Below, piece by piece: positions 1-7,705 of a DNA stretch of 64,000 nt. The translations under genes were made by a program, and so were the position numbers. The notes beneath the pieces were generated by a model. That model made no database searches. It had not been told where the DNA came from and saw only the letters and a program-made list of their open reading frames with translations. Source of the DNA: CBDBLK01 sp965243145 (GTDB lineage: Bacteria > Bdellovibrionota > Bacteriovoracia > Bacteriovoracales > Bacteriovoracaceae); the NCBI GenBank assembly GCA_965243145.1, contig CBDEUB010000002.1, positions 992,001-1,056,000 on the forward strand. The letters are read 5' to 3'. Positions within the stretch are counted from its first letter, which is position 1. Each line of letters starts with the position of its first letter.

Positions 1-753
1 GCCAACGGAATAGTTGAAGGCCTCCAACAGCAAGCGCGCCCCTGGCCCAAATTGCCAACCCAAACTGGCCGACGGCCGCAGGACATTGCCAATGTGTTTT
101 TCGCCGGAGTGGCGGGGCCGTCCAGTCAAGTGCATTTCATAACCCAGACCTAAGACAACACTGGAAAACCGCTTGGCAGTGCTCACTCCCAAAATGCGGG
201 AGGTTGCTCCACTGGCCAGTGGGGACTTGCGCGCCTTCCAGCGTAACCCTCCATAAAAATCGAGAGTGACTTGGGACTGAGGGGGGCCAAACTGCAACCA
301 GTGAAACCCCACGATCGCTTTAGGATTCCCCGCCTGCCATCTTCCTTCTCCGGCAAACTCGGGGGAGGGCGACCGCGCCTGCCAGTAATGGCCTTGGAAA
401 AAGAATTGGCCAGCGATCTGTCCGCCGCCGTTCAAGTGGACGAAGTTGACTTGGGGGCCTTGCAATCCCGGCAAGTCTATGTTGACACTCTCGTAGTGCA
501 AACCAAACTCTACCCCTCGGGGTGGGGCCGAAGAGGGCCTTGACGAAGATCGCGACGAGGGCCTCGGTGTGCGCACAGTCTTGAGACGGGGGCGGGGAAT
601 AGGAGTAGATGCGGGCGCGGGAGAAACAACCCTGGCCCCCGAACTCTGCGGCCTCACTTTTTCAGGCGCACTGTAATCGACCAGGGCCTGGGCCTCACTG
701 GCCAGGCCCAAGCACAAACCCCAGGCCATCCACTTTCCAGCTTTTCCATCCAT
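1..753 (-). CDS. Exported protein, probable outer-membrane beta-barrel (C-terminus beyond window)
   Basis: Reads leftward and is cut by the window edge; 251 codons are visible. The ATG at 753 follows an AAGGAG ribosome site. The first ~23 residues are a signal peptide ending in A-x-A. A Pro/Ser/Arg-rich low-complexity linker covers roughly residues 35-75. The rest is Gly- and aromatic-rich with alternating hydrophobic residues, as in a beta-barrel, and the visible part ends NYSVG. No family was recognised. An outer-membrane location is inferred from composition only. Confidence 0.6.
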   Translation of the reverse strand, partial: MDGKAGKWMAWGLCLGLASEAQALVDYSAPEKVRPQSSGARVVSPAPASTPIPRPRLKTVRTPRPSSRSSSRPSSAPPRGVEFGLHYESVNIDLPGLQGPQVNFVHLNGGGQIAGQFFFQGHYWQARSPSPEFAGEGRWQAGNPKAIVGFHWLQFGPPQSQVTLDFYGGLRWKARKSPLASGATSRILGVSTAKRFSSVVLGLGYEMHLTGRPRHSGEKHIGNVLRPSASLGWQFGPGARLLLEAFNYSVG

Positions 754-777
754 GGCAAACTCCTTTTCGCGTACTCT

Positions 778-1221
778 TCAAAAACTCTTGGCCAACAGGC
801 CCCAATGCCGCTCAGTGCTTCTCTGTAAAATGGCCCCCTGGCCAGTGGGAAAATCTACAAAATCCCCCGCCAAATGTTTTACCATGGAACTCATATAGGG
901 CATGTGGCCCACCAACATGAGGTCGTCTGGCCAATCTTCCAAACGCTCGGCCCAGACAGAAACCGGACTTTCCGATTTTAAATCCTGGCCCACTTCCAGA
1001 GACGGCCGGGGCGTGCACTGAGCGAAGGATTCCCACAAAATGGTGGCAGTCTGTTCGGCCCGTAAAACTCCCGAATGGACGATTTTGGCGGGAATAAAAT
1101 TTTCCCGTTGCAAATAATCGGCCAGGGCCAAAACTTGGGCGCGCCCCTGCTCGGAAAGTTCTCGTTCAGGACTCCCTTCCCGATAGGGTGCCTGGCCATG
1201 CCTGACTAAGATTAACTTCAC
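778..1221 (-). CDS. sixA: SixA-type phosphohistidine phosphatase
   Basis: 147 residues, the usual size of SixA, which removes phosphate from histidine phosphotransfer proteins. The N-terminal LVRHGQ carries the catalytic His8 (RHG motif). HSGVLRAEQTA supplies the conserved Arg54, and VGHMPYM supplies the second catalytic His106. It belongs to the short histidine-phosphatase branch, with no extra domains. The start is GTG at 1221, which lies directly after a good promoter, so the mRNA may be leaderless. Which phosphorelay it serves cannot be told from the context. Confidence 0.85.
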   Translation of the reverse strand: MKLILVRHGQAPYREGSPERELSEQGRAQVLALADYLQRENFIPAKIVHSGVLRAEQTATILWESFAQCTPRPSLEVGQDLKSESPVSVWAERLEDWPDDLMLVGHMPYMSSMVKHLAGDFVDFPTGQGAILQRSTERHWGLLAKSF

Positions 1222-1227
1222 CCCTCC

Positions 1228-1255
1228 ATTATAACGCTTGGTGAAAATTAGGCAA
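1228..1255 (-). promoter_or_regulatory. Sigma-70-like promoter of sixA
   Basis: On the minus strand, TTGCCT (1255-1250) and a perfect TATAAT (1233-1228) are separated by 16 bp. Only 6 bases separate the -10 box from the GTG start at 1221, so the transcript would begin at or next to the start codon. Confidence 0.5.
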
Positions 1256-1283
1256 ACCTTTGCCCCTATGTTAGCCTCCCGGC

Positions 1284-1739
1284 ATGAATTTGCCCCATAA
1301 ACTGCAAGAGAGAAAAGAGCGCCTGGTGCAAGACTTTCAGTCGCTGGGCGACTGGGAGGAGCGCTACCACAAAATTATCGACATGGGCAGAGAATTGCCC
1401 CCCATGCACGAGGCCCACAAAATCGAGTCCAATCTGGTCAAAGGCTGCCAAAGTCAACTGTGGTTGTCCGCCGAATTGCGCGAGGGAAAAATCACCTTCC
1501 ACGCCGACAGCGACGCCGCCATCTCTAAAGGTATCGTGGCCTTGCTGGTGAATCTCTACAACGGTTCCGCCCCCCGTGAAATTCTGCACCTGGATCAGAG
1601 TTTTATCGATGAACTGGGACTGCGCCAACACCTCTCCATGAGTCGCGCCAACGGCCTGGCCAGCGTGCTCAAACAAATGCACTTTTACGCCCTGGCGTTT
1701 GAGGCCAAACAACGGGAAGGAGGTTCAGCATGTCCTTAA
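1284..1739 (+). CDS. sufE: SufE-family cysteine desulfurase activator
   Basis: 151 residues, close to E. coli SufE. In that family a conserved Cys accepts sulfane sulfur from a SufS-type desulfurase for Fe-S cluster assembly. That residue is Cys55 in VKGCQSQLW, and the surrounding pattern (HKIESNLVKGC) is typical of SufE/CsdE. The 3' end overlaps hemB by 10 bp, so the two genes are probably translationally coupled. No SufS partner is visible in the window. Confidence 0.9.
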   Translation: MNLPHKLQERKERLVQDFQSLGDWEERYHKIIDMGRELPPMHEAHKIESNLVKGCQSQLWLSAELREGKITFHADSDAAISKGIVALLVNLYNGSAPREILHLDQSFIDELGLRQHLSMSRANGLASVLKQMHFYALAFEAKQREGGSACP

Positions 1740-2734
1740 CTTCGGCCCTCATCCGACGGCCGCGGCGCAACCGCAAATCTCATAACATCCGCCGCCTGAC
1801 TCAAGAGTCCCGCCTCTGCGGCAGCGACCTCATCGCACCTCTATTTGTCATCGACGGCCCCGGGGAACGCCAGGAAATTGCCTCCATGCCGGGGCAATAC
1901 CGCTTGGGTCTCGACCACCTACTTAAAGAGGTGGAGGAACTGCGAGAATTGGGCCTTGCCGGAGTAGCACTCTTTCCGGTGATACCGGATGCCGCCAAAA
2001 CTCCCGATGCCGCCTGTGCCCTCGATCCCGAGGGCCTCTACCCCAACGCCATCCGCGCGCTCAAGAAAAATTTTCCCGACATACTCCTAGTCACCGATGT
2101 GGCCCTCGACCCCTACTCCAGCGACGGGCACGACGGACTGCTCGACCGGGAGACGGGAGAAATTTTAAACGACCAAACCCTCCCCATTTTGGCGCAAATG
2201 GCGGTCTTGCAGGCCCGGGCGGGAAGCGACATCATCGGGGCCAGCGACATGATGGATGGCCGGGTGGCGGCCATTCGCCAGGCCCTCGACAGCGAGGGAT
2301 ACACCGGCACTTCAATCATGAGTTACACCGCCAAGTACGCCTCGGCCTTTTATTCTCCCTTTAGAGAGGCCCTCGCCAGCGCCCCCCGCTCAGGAGATAA
2401 AAAAACCTACCAAATGAACCCCGCCAATGTGCGTGAAGCTGTCCGCGAAACTCTACTCGACGAATCCGAAGGGGCCGACATTGTGATGGCCAAACCGGCC
2501 CTGTGCTACCTCGATGTTATCCGCGCCATGCGGGAAGCAACCACTCTTCCCATCGCTGCCTACAATGTCAGCGGAGAGTACGCCATGGTCAAGGCCGCCG
2601 CCGCTAAAGGACTGCTCGACGAGGAACAGGCGGTGCGGGAAATGCTCACCAGCTTTAAGCGCGCCGGATGCGACATCATTTTCACTTATTTCGCCAAGCA
2701 GGCCTCTCGCTGGTTTTCAGAGAGGGGACTTTAA
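1730..2734 (+). CDS. hemB: Delta-aminolevulinic acid dehydratase (porphobilinogen synthase)
   Basis: 334 residues, full length. HemB condenses two 5-aminolevulinate molecules into porphobilinogen in haem synthesis. The two Schiff-base lysines are visible: Lys202 in SYTAKYASAFYSPFR and Lys255 in IVMAKPA. The segment at residues 123-136, which carries three cysteines in zinc-dependent enzymes, has Asp/Ala/Ser instead (DVALDPYSSDGHDG). This therefore looks like the Mg-activated, cysteine-free type. The ATG lies inside the end of sufE. hemJ, a later haem-pathway gene, is at 24 kb. Confidence 0.97.
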   Translation: MSLTSALIRRPRRNRKSHNIRRLTQESRLCGSDLIAPLFVIDGPGERQEIASMPGQYRLGLDHLLKEVEELRELGLAGVALFPVIPDAAKTPDAACALDPEGLYPNAIRALKKNFPDILLVTDVALDPYSSDGHDGLLDRETGEILNDQTLPILAQMAVLQARAGSDIIGASDMMDGRVAAIRQALDSEGYTGTSIMSYTAKYASAFYSPFREALASAPRSGDKKTYQMNPANVREAVRETLLDESEGADIVMAKPALCYLDVIRAMREATTLPIAAYNVSGEYAMVKAAAAKGLLDEEQAVREMLTSFKRAGCDIIFTYFAKQASRWFSERGL

Positions 2735-2874
2735 GGCCTAGGGCCTGCGTCCTTTTTTGTTTTGGAAGAACCTTTGGCGTGGGCCAAGGCCTTTTTGCGG
2801 CCGTGGTGCCAAAGTAAAAGCCCACTGGCGAGTCCTCCCAAGGCCAGGCCGGTCAAAATCGGTAAATTTGCCAT
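2731..2874 (-). CDS. Small single-span membrane protein (47 aa)
   Basis: A 47-residue frame with ATG at 2874 preceded by GGGGAG at good spacing. Residues ~5-22 form a Gly/Leu-rich transmembrane segment (LTGLALGGLASGLLLW), followed by a Lys/Arg/His-rich tail ending DAGPRP. It converges on hemB and their stop codons overlap. Size, topology and ribosome site suggest a real gene; no family was recognised. Confidence 0.5.
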   Translation of the reverse strand: MANLPILTGLALGGLASGLLLWHHGRKKALAHAKGSSKTKKDAGPRP

Positions 2875-2965
2875 AACTCTACTCCCCGATGGTTTTTCTC
2901 TTCTATCGGCACTTTGACCGGCGCAGTTGAATGTTTTTTAATAAAATAGGTAGGAAATTTTTTTT

Positions 2966-3709
2966 ATGCCCTATTCGCATTTTTTGGCAATCGCCCTAGG
3001 CCTTTTGATTTCCAGTATCCACGCCAATCAGGCCCTCGATGAAAAAGTCCGCTCCCGAGCAGAAAAAGATGCCTATATTTCCGCCTGCCTGGCCCGTGTA
3101 CCCGAGGGCACCCGTGCGAACATTGACGATCATTGGCACCAACTTTGCAAATCGTCCCGGGGCCAAAGAACTCTCTTTAATACCAAAAAGAAATACCAAC
3201 TCGAAATCAAAGATGGCGTCGTCGCACTGTCCACTACTCTTTGCTTTACCTATCGGGGAAAAGAGGCCCAACGCATGGCCACCGTCGAGGCCATACGGGA
3301 AACCCTCCCCTGTATGGAAAATTTTTTCGCCCGCCACGGGATTAAACTCAACTTGAATTTGCGCTTTGGCCCCAACTTCCACACCTGGCGCGAATGTGAC
3401 CACCTGGTGGCCCTGCACAACGACCTCGAAGAACTGAATGTCAACGCCGAAAGATGGGCCACCCACCGAAGTTTAGGCCACACCATCGGCACTGTCCCTG
3501 GCCTTAAAAACAGATGCACCCTGGCGATTCACGAACTGGGGCATTTATTCGGCCTGAAAGACACCTACAAGAGCGAGAAATGCCAAACCAGAAAACGCAT
3601 TATGGACTCCAGGGACATTATGGGGCCAATTTTCTCCCTCAATCCCAATATCAAAAAGTTCTACCCCTACGCCATCGAGGAATTGTTGGCCCCGCTGTGC
3701 GACCAATAA
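2966..3709 (+). CDS. Secreted metzincin-like zinc metalloprotease
   Basis: 247 residues with an N-terminal signal peptide (hydrophobic residues ~5-20). The zinc site is HELGHLFGLKD: His189, Glu190 and His193, with Asp199 in place of the third His. HExxHxxGxxD is known in snapalysin-like and archaemetzincin-like relatives. Several cysteines (around 41, 61, 93, 116, 144, 184) suggest disulfides in the periplasm or outside the cell. It stands alone, with no inhibitor or secretion gene adjacent. The protease call is solid from the motif; the substrate is unknown. Confidence 0.75.
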   Translation: MPYSHFLAIALGLLISSIHANQALDEKVRSRAEKDAYISACLARVPEGTRANIDDHWHQLCKSSRGQRTLFNTKKKYQLEIKDGVVALSTTLCFTYRGKEAQRMATVEAIRETLPCMENFFARHGIKLNLNLRFGPNFHTWRECDHLVALHNDLEELNVNAERWATHRSLGHTIGTVPGLKNRCTLAIHELGHLFGLKDTYKSEKCQTRKRIMDSRDIMGPIFSLNPNIKKFYPYAIEELLAPLCDQ

Positions 3710-3713
3710 TCTT

Positions 3714-3731
3714 AGAGTGTAAGCAGTTACC
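3714..3731 (+). repeat. Possible solitary end of the 194-bp repeat family
   Basis: GAGTGTAAGCAGTTAC just after the metalloprotease stop resembles the right end of the 194-bp repeat family (AAGTGTGAGCAGTTAC). It is short and imperfect, so chance similarity is possible. Confidence 0.3.
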
Positions 3732-3760
3732 TTTTCATTAAAAACAGATTGCGCTCACTA

Positions 3761-3964
3761 TCACTTTTTTACTGTGTAAGTTTTAATAAAATTGATAAGT
3801 TCATTTTTTGACATTTTTCCACTGGCCACTTGCAAAACAACCTGTTCCAGCAAAGGCCCTTCAACATCTCATGCCAGAAGCTCCGCCATAATTGGATATT
3901 TGATCCTGATGGATTGCCATAACCTCATCCATGGTTAAAAAGATAATACCATCGGTATTTATGC
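3761..3964 (-). pseudogene. doc: Remnant of a Fic/Doc-family toxin with internal deletion
   Basis: Directly downstream of the AbrB-like antitoxin. One frame reads IIFLTMDEVMAIHQDQ followed by NYGGASGMR, the N-terminus of Doc-type toxins, then stops. The +1 frame continues VEGPLLEQVVLQVASGK and SKNELINFIK before a stop at 3761, which matches the usual Doc C-terminus. The whole centre, including the HPFxxGNKRT catalytic motif, is missing and the two ends are out of frame. No active AMP-transferring or kinase toxin can be made. Confidence 0.6.
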
Positions 3965-4183
3965 CAACCTCTTTAATGTTTTTCCGTACTTTTTGTTGGC
4001 CCTTTTTAAGGCCGCTTTAAAACTCTTTACCCTCTCTTTGTCTTTGACGGGAACGATATGCAGAGATTCCCCATCGGTAGAGAGTTCTAAGGGAGTAGTT
4101 TCAGAAATTTTCAAAATTTCCAAGATGGGCCTGTCAATCACCAGTGCCATGCTGTTTCCATGTTTTGTCAATTTTTTAATCAT
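3959..4183 (-). CDS. AbrB/MazE-type antitoxin
   Basis: 74 residues with a swapped-hairpin AbrB-like DNA-binding domain: MIKKLTKHGNSMALVIDRPIL, then LELSTDGESLHIVPV. The C-terminal third is Lys/Arg-rich and would contact the toxin. AAGGA precedes the ATG. It lies just upstream of a Doc-type toxin remnant and overlaps its reading frame, so this was an AbrB-Doc toxin-antitoxin operon. The antitoxin looks intact although its toxin is destroyed. Confidence 0.75.
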   Translation of the reverse strand: MIKKLTKHGNSMALVIDRPILEILKISETTPLELSTDGESLHIVPVKDKERVKSFKAALKRANKKYGKTLKRLA

Positions 4184-4191
4184 TGCTAGTC

Positions 4192-4213
4192 CTTACTTTG
4201 TAAGTATATTGTA
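4192..4213 (-). promoter_or_regulatory. Candidate autoregulatory operator and -10 box of the AbrB-Doc operon
   Basis: CTTAC-TTT-GTAAG (4192-4204) is an inverted repeat just upstream of the antitoxin ATG. A TACAAT -10-like hexamer abuts it (4213-4208 on the minus strand). Toxin-antitoxin operators commonly overlap the promoter this way; the assignment is inferred. Confidence 0.35.
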
Positions 4214-4406
4214 TCATCTTTTTTAACAAAACACAATTCTTAAAATGACTATGTGTCTAGCGTCATTTCAATGACTTAGGGTACTTAGGGTTAGGTCAAG
4301 GCCTTTTCAAAAGTCCAAATGGGCCAAAAATAGGCCTTGACTTCTCAAACGATCATGGGCCATAAAAGACCTATTCAACCCCGAACCAAAAAAAGAGGTA
4401 TCCGCC

Positions 4407-5834
4407 ATGAAAACCATCTTTGCCCTCATTTCTTCCGCCGCCCTTCAACTCAGTATTTTTGCGGCCCCCGCCCAATCGGCGCAAAATCCCATCCCCTCTG
4501 AAGTCGAGGCCCTGATCGCCGATCTGAGGGAAAACCTTAACGCCGGGGAACTCTTGCAATATTCGAGAGATGATATTGTGGGACTCGTGCGCGACCACCA
4601 ATATAAGTCGTACCCTAAGCTCTACAAATTGGAACCTGGCCTAGTTCCCCATTTAACCGATGATGAAATCGCCGATTTCGTCACCTCCCTGTCCCATTTT
4701 TCCATGGTGTGCTCGACCTCCATTCTCACCACCATCGAAATTCAGTCTCGCTTTCAACGACTCTCCCCTTCCGCCCTTTCGCAACTCCCTTTGGCCTGCG
4801 ATGAATTTATGCACCACTTCTCTGGCCAAAACATCGACACCAGGGAAAAACTAGCGGATTTTTTAACCTTGGCGCAAACCCACGCCACTGCTCTCGCCAC
4901 CACGGCCGAGGAATTGGCCACATCCCCCTACCATAAAAATGAACTCTTTGCTCAAAGTTTGGCCATCGCATACAGCAGTTTGTGGCAGACCACCAACACT
5001 TTTACCAATATTTCCAGTTTAAAAAATGCCTCCATCTACAGTTTTACGAGGCATCACTTCCGCGGCCTTATCGCCTTTGAACGAGGCCAGGCGAGACTCA
5101 TCCAATTTGAGTTATCCAACGACAATTTTATGGTGCTTGAACAAATCCCCTCCGAAGTCAAGGCCTTGGCCAATCAACTCAAGCAGGGCCTCAATATTGG
5201 CCCACTCCTGCAACATTCGAGAGACGACATCGTGGAACTCGCGCGCTTTAAAAGTGACCAGTACAAGCAAGGCGGATGGTACAATGGCCTCAACCCCGAG
5301 ATTATCCCCCATTTAACCGATGATGAAATCGTGGATTTTGCCACTGCTTTGGGCAACGCCCGCTTGGTGTGCTACAGCTACGCTCTTAGTCACCTACCCG
5401 CTGACAGCAATATAAACCCCAATTCATTTTTCCCTCCCGCCTGTGCTTCATTGCTAAATTATTTTGATGACAGCATGAAAATAGAAACCGAGGACGAACT
5501 GTCGGAACTTATGCAACTTCTCCAAAACCACTCTTCTGCTCTCGCCACTATGGCCCAAACACTGGTGGCCTCCGATTACGATGAGACGGCCATTTACAAA
5601 TACAACGAGAAGTTGCTCAACAAGTACGGCATGGAGGTCGAGGGGCCATTCCACGAATATGTTGAGAGTTCTGAACACGGTTTGCGCAATTTGGGACGAT
5701 TTTGGAGAGATACCGCGCAAAATATTCCGAACTTAAAAAATGCCGAACTCTACGGATTTTATATCTCTGGCCTTTTTGCGATAGTTGCCTTTGAACAGGG
5801 CCAAGCGCGAATTTTTATGCTCTCGCGCTACTGA
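4407..5834 (+). CDS. Exported protein made of two tandem ~210-residue repeats
   Basis: 475 residues with a signal peptide (residues 1-24, ending QSAQ). Two long repeats follow, starting near residues 29 and 247. Each opens IPSEVxAL, has LLQxSRDDIV, then PHLTDDEIxDF, and closes with AFExGQAR. Each half has Cys in the same place. The DNA encoding PHLTDDEI is identical in both halves over more than 20 bases, pointing to fairly recent duplication or gene conversion. No family was recognised. It overlaps the convergent metalloprotease gene by 7 bp. Confidence 0.75.
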   Translation: MKTIFALISSAALQLSIFAAPAQSAQNPIPSEVEALIADLRENLNAGELLQYSRDDIVGLVRDHQYKSYPKLYKLEPGLVPHLTDDEIADFVTSLSHFSMVCSTSILTTIEIQSRFQRLSPSALSQLPLACDEFMHHFSGQNIDTREKLADFLTLAQTHATALATTAEELATSPYHKNELFAQSLAIAYSSLWQTTNTFTNISSLKNASIYSFTRHHFRGLIAFERGQARLIQFELSNDNFMVLEQIPSEVKALANQLKQGLNIGPLLQHSRDDIVELARFKSDQYKQGGWYNGLNPEIIPHLTDDEIVDFATALGNARLVCYSYALSHLPADSNINPNSFFPPACASLLNYFDDSMKIETEDELSELMQLLQNHSSALATMAQTLVASDYDETAIYKYNEKLLNKYGMEVEGPFHEYVESSEHGLRNLGRFWRDTAQNIPNLKNAELYGFYISGLFAIVAFEQGQARIFMLSRY

Positions 5835-7093
5835 ATGTCTCCGTCGTCATCAGAAGTCATATCTTTGTAGAGGGAATGGAGACTTTCTGCTATGATACCC
5901 ATTAACGATATAGGCATGACCACAAGACTTGGGCCAAGAAGAAAATATCCATAGAACAAATGGGCATGAATTACATACTTGGAAATACGGCCTATTTTCA
6001 TGTCCGTGGTGAAGTCGTAGGAAATATCGCTTTCGCTTTTGACTATTTTTTGAGAAACATCGTCGATACGATTGGAGTCTAATCCAAGTTCGTCAGCGAT
6101 TTTGGCGACGATCTGGTCAACTTTGAGCGCATCTTCTTCGTTCCTTGTTTTGGCCACCGTTCTTTTGAGAACCGCCAAAAAAAATTCCAATTCGTCAATT
6201 GCTCTTTTCTCGTATTTTATTTTTTTTGTACCCCATCCTTTTAAAATTCTAAAACTGTCCCGGTAAAAGTTGAGGTTGTCTACAAAGTTTTTCATAAGGG
6301 ATGAAAAAGTGGTATTGCTGAACGCTTGGCGAACTTGCCACAAAGCATTGGCATAATGTATGGAATCAACATATTGTTCAGTTCCAAAATTGCGTTTAAG
6401 TTGAGTTCGATCCAAATGGTGAAATCTCTTACTCTCTATATCTCTTGCTCTTTTGAAATACCGAGGTATTCCCAGTTCGTGAGTAGCAAAGAAATCGGCC
6501 AGGGCCTCTTGCAAGTGTAATTCTTGAAATGAGTTGACCAGGGCATATCTATTATAGGAGTGGGATAAAATGCTGTGTGCCCGTTCGTGTAAAAAAAGGT
6601 CAGTATTGCCAAGAATGTCGTAGAAAATTGTGTTTCCCGTTTTAACAAAATTGATTCCTATGACCGATTGCACGCCTTTGCGACGATGCCAAACCAAATT
6701 TGGAAGGAAGTACCCACCCAAGGGTTTCGTTAATAACTTTTGTATCAGACCTGGCCGGAGGAGAACAATGCGAGTGGATTCGGGTATTTGAAATCCCAAG
6801 TCCGCCATGTGCTGGTCAAAGGTGCGCATTTTTTTTGCCAAATCTTGAGCGATCCATTTATAGTCACGAGAGTTTCTGACAAAACTTTCAATTTCAACCC
6901 TCGGATAAGAGGCCAAGGTTTCACCCTGGCCATACATGAGTTTTCTATACGGTAGGCCAATAGGAGTCGATGTCAAGGCCTTCTTAAAAAGTTCCAGACA
7001 ACTGCGTTCTTTGGCGATAATCAGGGGACTCGGTAAAAGCGTCAAAAGAAATGCAAGAAGGCCCAAAAATGTCAATTTTCCACACCGAGTCAT
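5828..7093 (-). CDS. Exported gluzincin-like metalloprotease with C-terminal membrane segments
   Basis: 421 residues from the ATG at 7093. This start places a clear signal peptide (hydrophobic ~8-26) at the N-terminus; an upstream start at 7207 would bury it. HERAH at 169-173 is an HExxH zinc site, and EALAD about 23 residues later supplies Glu196, the third ligand of gluzincins. Near the C-terminus is a long hydrophobic stretch (FLLGPSLVVMPISLMGII), so the protein may be anchored in the membrane. The middle is charged and helical. Substrate unknown; it is not close enough to a named family to assign a symbol. Confidence 0.6.
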   Translation of the reverse strand: MTRCGKLTFLGLLAFLLTLLPSPLIIAKERSCLELFKKALTSTPIGLPYRKLMYGQGETLASYPRVEIESFVRNSRDYKWIAQDLAKKMRTFDQHMADLGFQIPESTRIVLLRPGLIQKLLTKPLGGYFLPNLVWHRRKGVQSVIGINFVKTGNTIFYDILGNTDLFLHERAHSILSHSYNRYALVNSFQELHLQEALADFFATHELGIPRYFKRARDIESKRFHHLDRTQLKRNFGTEQYVDSIHYANALWQVRQAFSNTTFSSLMKNFVDNLNFYRDSFRILKGWGTKKIKYEKRAIDELEFFLAVLKRTVAKTRNEEDALKVDQIVAKIADELGLDSNRIDDVSQKIVKSESDISYDFTTDMKIGRISKYVIHAHLFYGYFLLGPSLVVMPISLMGIIAESLHSLYKDMTSDDDGDIQ

Positions 7094-7157
7094 AACCAAT
7101 GGAAACAGTAGAACTTGCTTGCACAAAAAGCAATCATTTTTTAACCACCATTTGCCC

Positions 7158-7684
7158 TTAGGGATGCCCTGGCCCCTTCCCCAACTGGTGAAATTCCTCC
7201 AGCGCATCCTCCATCAGGGACAACAGGCGGTTGGTCAGGGCAAAGGGGTCTTCTTCCTCGGCATCAATGCCCAGTTCTCTCAGACGCTGGCGCACCTCCG
7301 AGGGCAGGGGAGTGTAGGGGTCGATTTCCTGACACAGGGAGCGCAAAACCTGGATACGGCGTAACTGCTCACATTTCAGGCCATCTTGCCTCCGCATCCT
7401 GCTCCGGCACTGCCCATCGGGGCAGTCGTCGCTCGTCGCCTTCCTGGCGACTCCGTGTGGTTCAGCTTCGCCATCGCTCCCTGCGATGTGCTCAGAGCAC
7501 GCCTCAGTCGCTCTGTCTCGCTTCTCCCCAACCTGACCTAAACTGCGAGCAGTTACAGTGCTTTCATCATGGCCTTCTGTTTGAGTGCGATCAATTGCGA
7601 TGCGGCCTTCCAGTGCCACAGATCGCGCCTCTTGGTGTTGGGGTGTTTGGCCCATAGGTCATGGTGAAACCCCCAAGTTGGCAT
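7158..7684 (-). pseudogene. Small protein gene interrupted by a 194-bp repeat element
   Basis: The segment 7684-7556 encodes MPTWGFHHDLWAKHPNTK... ending KAMMKAL, then stops at a TAA supplied by the repeat. After the repeat, 7361-7158 encodes RRIQVLRSLCQEIDPYTP... to a stop. Deleting exactly 7362-7555 joins the two parts in frame as KAL-RRIQ, giving a 110-residue charged, helical protein. A continuous frame also runs through the repeat (start 7655) but has repeat-derived low-quality sequence. Either the gene is disrupted or the downstream part is re-expressed from a new start. Confidence 0.5.
7362..7555 (-). repeat. 194-bp interspersed repeat, copy A
   Basis: Ends are TAACTGCTC and GAGCAGTTA, a perfect inverted repeat (10 bp counting the outer G/C). 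Internal palindromes include ACTGCCC-ATCG-GGGCAGT, CATCGC-TCCCT-GCGATG and GTGCTC-A-GAGCAC. It has the same length as copies B and C and most positions match. It lies within a reading frame. The A-rich promoter-like flank seen beside the other copies is weak or absent here. Confidence 0.85.
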
Positions 7685-7705
7685 GTCAATTGCAGGGAAA
7701 TTCCC

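Noticed and set aside
7361..7556. Repeat copies as integron attC sites
   Set aside because: The ends do not fit RYYYAAC and GTTRRRY cores, copies are not arranged as tandem cassettes and no integrase was seen.
7158..7655. A 165-codon minus-strand frame running straight through repeat copy A
   Set aside because: Its central third is repeat sequence, and the equivalent frames of the other copies stop or lie between genes. I treat the repeat as an insertion instead.
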